DNA from: an uncultured Alphaproteobacteria bacterium
GTDB taxonomy: Bacteria > Pseudomonadota > Alphaproteobacteria > HIMB59 > GCA-002718135
Assembly: GCA_902539825.1 (NCBI GenBank)
Contig: CACBMH010000007.1
Span: forward strand, 1 to 45,103
Length of the DNA stretch: 45,103 nt
Direction: 5' to 3'
The notes under the pieces are model-generated. The model saw only the letters and a list, made by a program, of their open reading frames with translations. It did no database searches and was not told the DNA's origin. Numbering within the stretch: the first letter of the stretch is position 1; every line of letters starts with the position of its first letter. Below, in pieces: positions 44,156 to 45,103 of this stretch. Both the position numbers and the translations under genes were made by a program.

Positions 44156-45103
44156 TAATCTTCTTAAAAAGTTTGAATCTGGTAACAAACTGGATAGCTA
44201 CAGAGAATTGTTAAAAATTTTTAAAAAAAATAAAGATGATAATTTATTGCGTTACAATTTGGCAGTAATTCAGCAAAAACTTCATTTAAATGAGGAGGCA
44301 AAGATTAACTACAATTATTTAATTAAGTTTGAAAAAAATATAAAGGCTATGATTAATCTTTATAATATTTTTTTCTCGGAAGAAAAATACTACGAAGCAT
44401 TAAATATAATAGATAATATATTAAAAATTCAACATATTGAAAACGTTCACAAAGACAAAGCTTTTGCATGTTTAAAATTAAACAATATTAAAATTTCTCG
44501 AGAAATATCTGAATATTATCTTAGTAAAAATAGTAAAGATTTAATTGCTCTTAATATTTTAGGTCAGTGTTCCTTTACTGAAGGAGATAATAAAATGGCT
44601 ATAAAAATCTTTAATGATATCTTAGAGTTTGATCCTAATAATTTATCTGCACTAAATTCATTAGGTAGAATTTATCATGAGAAACGTGATGCAAAAAATG
44701 CGGAAAAGTTTTTTCTGCTAGCATTAGAAAAAGATCGATTGTCTTACCATGTTGTAAATAATATTGCTGGTTTTTATAGAGAAGAAGGAAAAAATAATAA
44801 AGCTGTATTTTATTATAAAAAAGCAATTAATCTAAATCCAAATAATCCATATATTTATAATAATTTATCAAAAACTTATTTTGATTCAGGCATTAATGAT
44901 GAAGCGAGAAATAATAGCTTTAAAGCATTAAAAATAAAACCAGATGATGGGGATATACAAAAAACATTATCATTTATTTATTTAAAAGATCATGATTTTG
45001 AAAAAGGTTGGGATTATTTTGAAGGAAGACTAAATTTGGATGAATTTGTTAAAAAAAATAAAAATATTGAAAGGTTAAATAAAAAACTATTTAGAAAAAA
45101 AAC
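44133..45103 (+). CDS. TPR protein, cut by the window end
   Basis: The frame opens ATG at 44133 (MNLNFQINNLLKKFESGNK), 23 bases inside the previous gene, and stays open to the last base, about 323 residues with no stop. TPR units are visible from about residue 45 (AVIQQKLHLNEEAKINYN, and later FNDILEFDPNNLSALNSLGR). It ends in FEKGWDYFEGRLN, a segment that in the first copy (ASWELFDSRL) precedes the transferase domain. It is therefore likely a paralog of the upstream gene with its transferase part outside the window. Confidence 0.7.
   Translation, partial: MNLNFQINNLLKKFESGNKLDSYRELLKIFKKNKDDNLLRYNLAVIQQKLHLNEEAKINYNYLIKFEKNIKAMINLYNIFFSEEKYYEALNIIDNILKIQHIENVHKDKAFACLKLNNIKISREISEYYLSKNSKDLIALNILGQCSFTEGDNKMAIKIFNDILEFDPNNLSALNSLGRIYHEKRDAKNAEKFFLLALEKDRLSYHVVNNIAGFYREEGKNNKAVFYYKKAINLNPNNPYIYNNLSKTYFDSGINDEARNNSFKALKIKPDDGDIQKTLSFIYLKDHDFEKGWDYFEGRLNLDEFVKKNKNIERLNKKLFRKK

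Noticed and set aside
1-45103. CRISPR arrays, tRNAs, prophage or insertion sequences
   Set aside because: No regular spaced repeats, no tRNA T-loop with matching arms, and no transposase, integrase or phage structural motifs were seen.

Overview
The window is about 45 kb of chromosome from an AT-rich alphaproteobacterium with a streamlined genome. By eye it is roughly 30% GC, with very short intergenic gaps and many ATGA or TAATG overlaps. The alphaproteobacterial signs are a GcrA cell-cycle regulator, an ffh/rpsP cluster divergent from dapF-mtaB-ftsY-yciB, a helicase-ferredoxin-CarD-RpoH block, an IalB-family secreted protein and an ECF sigma/ChrR pair. Base composition and compactness recall marine SAR11, HIMB59/AEGEAN-169 or similar lineages. 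I cannot place it more precisely without a tree. I see no rRNA, tRNA, CRISPR array, phage gene, transposase or integrase; this is mostly core chromosome.

Layout. (1) 1-1776, minus: ffh and rpsP, the start of the usual SRP/ribosome operon, with a strong hairpin in the ffh leader. (2) 1974-5508, plus: dapF, mtaB, ftsY, yciB, tightly packed. (3) 5510-14504: pgk (minus), gcrA, an MFS transporter and a 40-residue membrane peptide (plus), an M29 aminopeptidase (minus), dxs and panB (plus), a beta-carbonic anhydrase (minus) and dusA (plus). (4) 14510-23293: one long minus-strand run, read as acnA, SUV3-like helicase, TerB-like protein, fdxA, carD, a phosphoesterase-fold protein that has lost its metal ligands, rpoH and a PagL-like lipid A deacylase. 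(5) 23525-23862: a lysine/alanine-repeat basic protein of 58 residues with a structured leader and three consecutive hairpins behind it. (6) 23898-29226: a complete collinear cytochrome c maturation operon ccmABCDEFGH, including the tiny ccmD; ccmI is not present here. (7) 29304-31397: an orphan amino-acid binding protein with its own terminator, then yggT and folD. (8) 31394-33913, minus: an IalB-like protein, argG and a GT-B glycosyltransferase. (9) 33983-35145: an ECF sigma factor and ChrR-like anti-sigma whose N-terminal zinc ligands are missing. (10) 35170-39350: asparaginase, a DUF3429 protein (minus), a fructosamine-kinase-like kinase and an AsnB-type asparagine synthase coupled by TAATG. 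(11) 39347-41466, minus: two tandem aldo/keto reductases. (12) 41537-end: a BI-1 family membrane protein, then two tandem TPR proteins; the first carries a glycosyltransferase domain and the second is cut by the window end.

The best candidates for new biology are the metal-ligand-free phosphoesterase between carD and rpoH, the ChrR-like protein with an intact cupin but no zinc site, and the basic repeat protein with its folded leader. None amounts to a clearly new multi-gene system; most of the window is housekeeping. All motif calls come from reading the sequence; no database searches were run.
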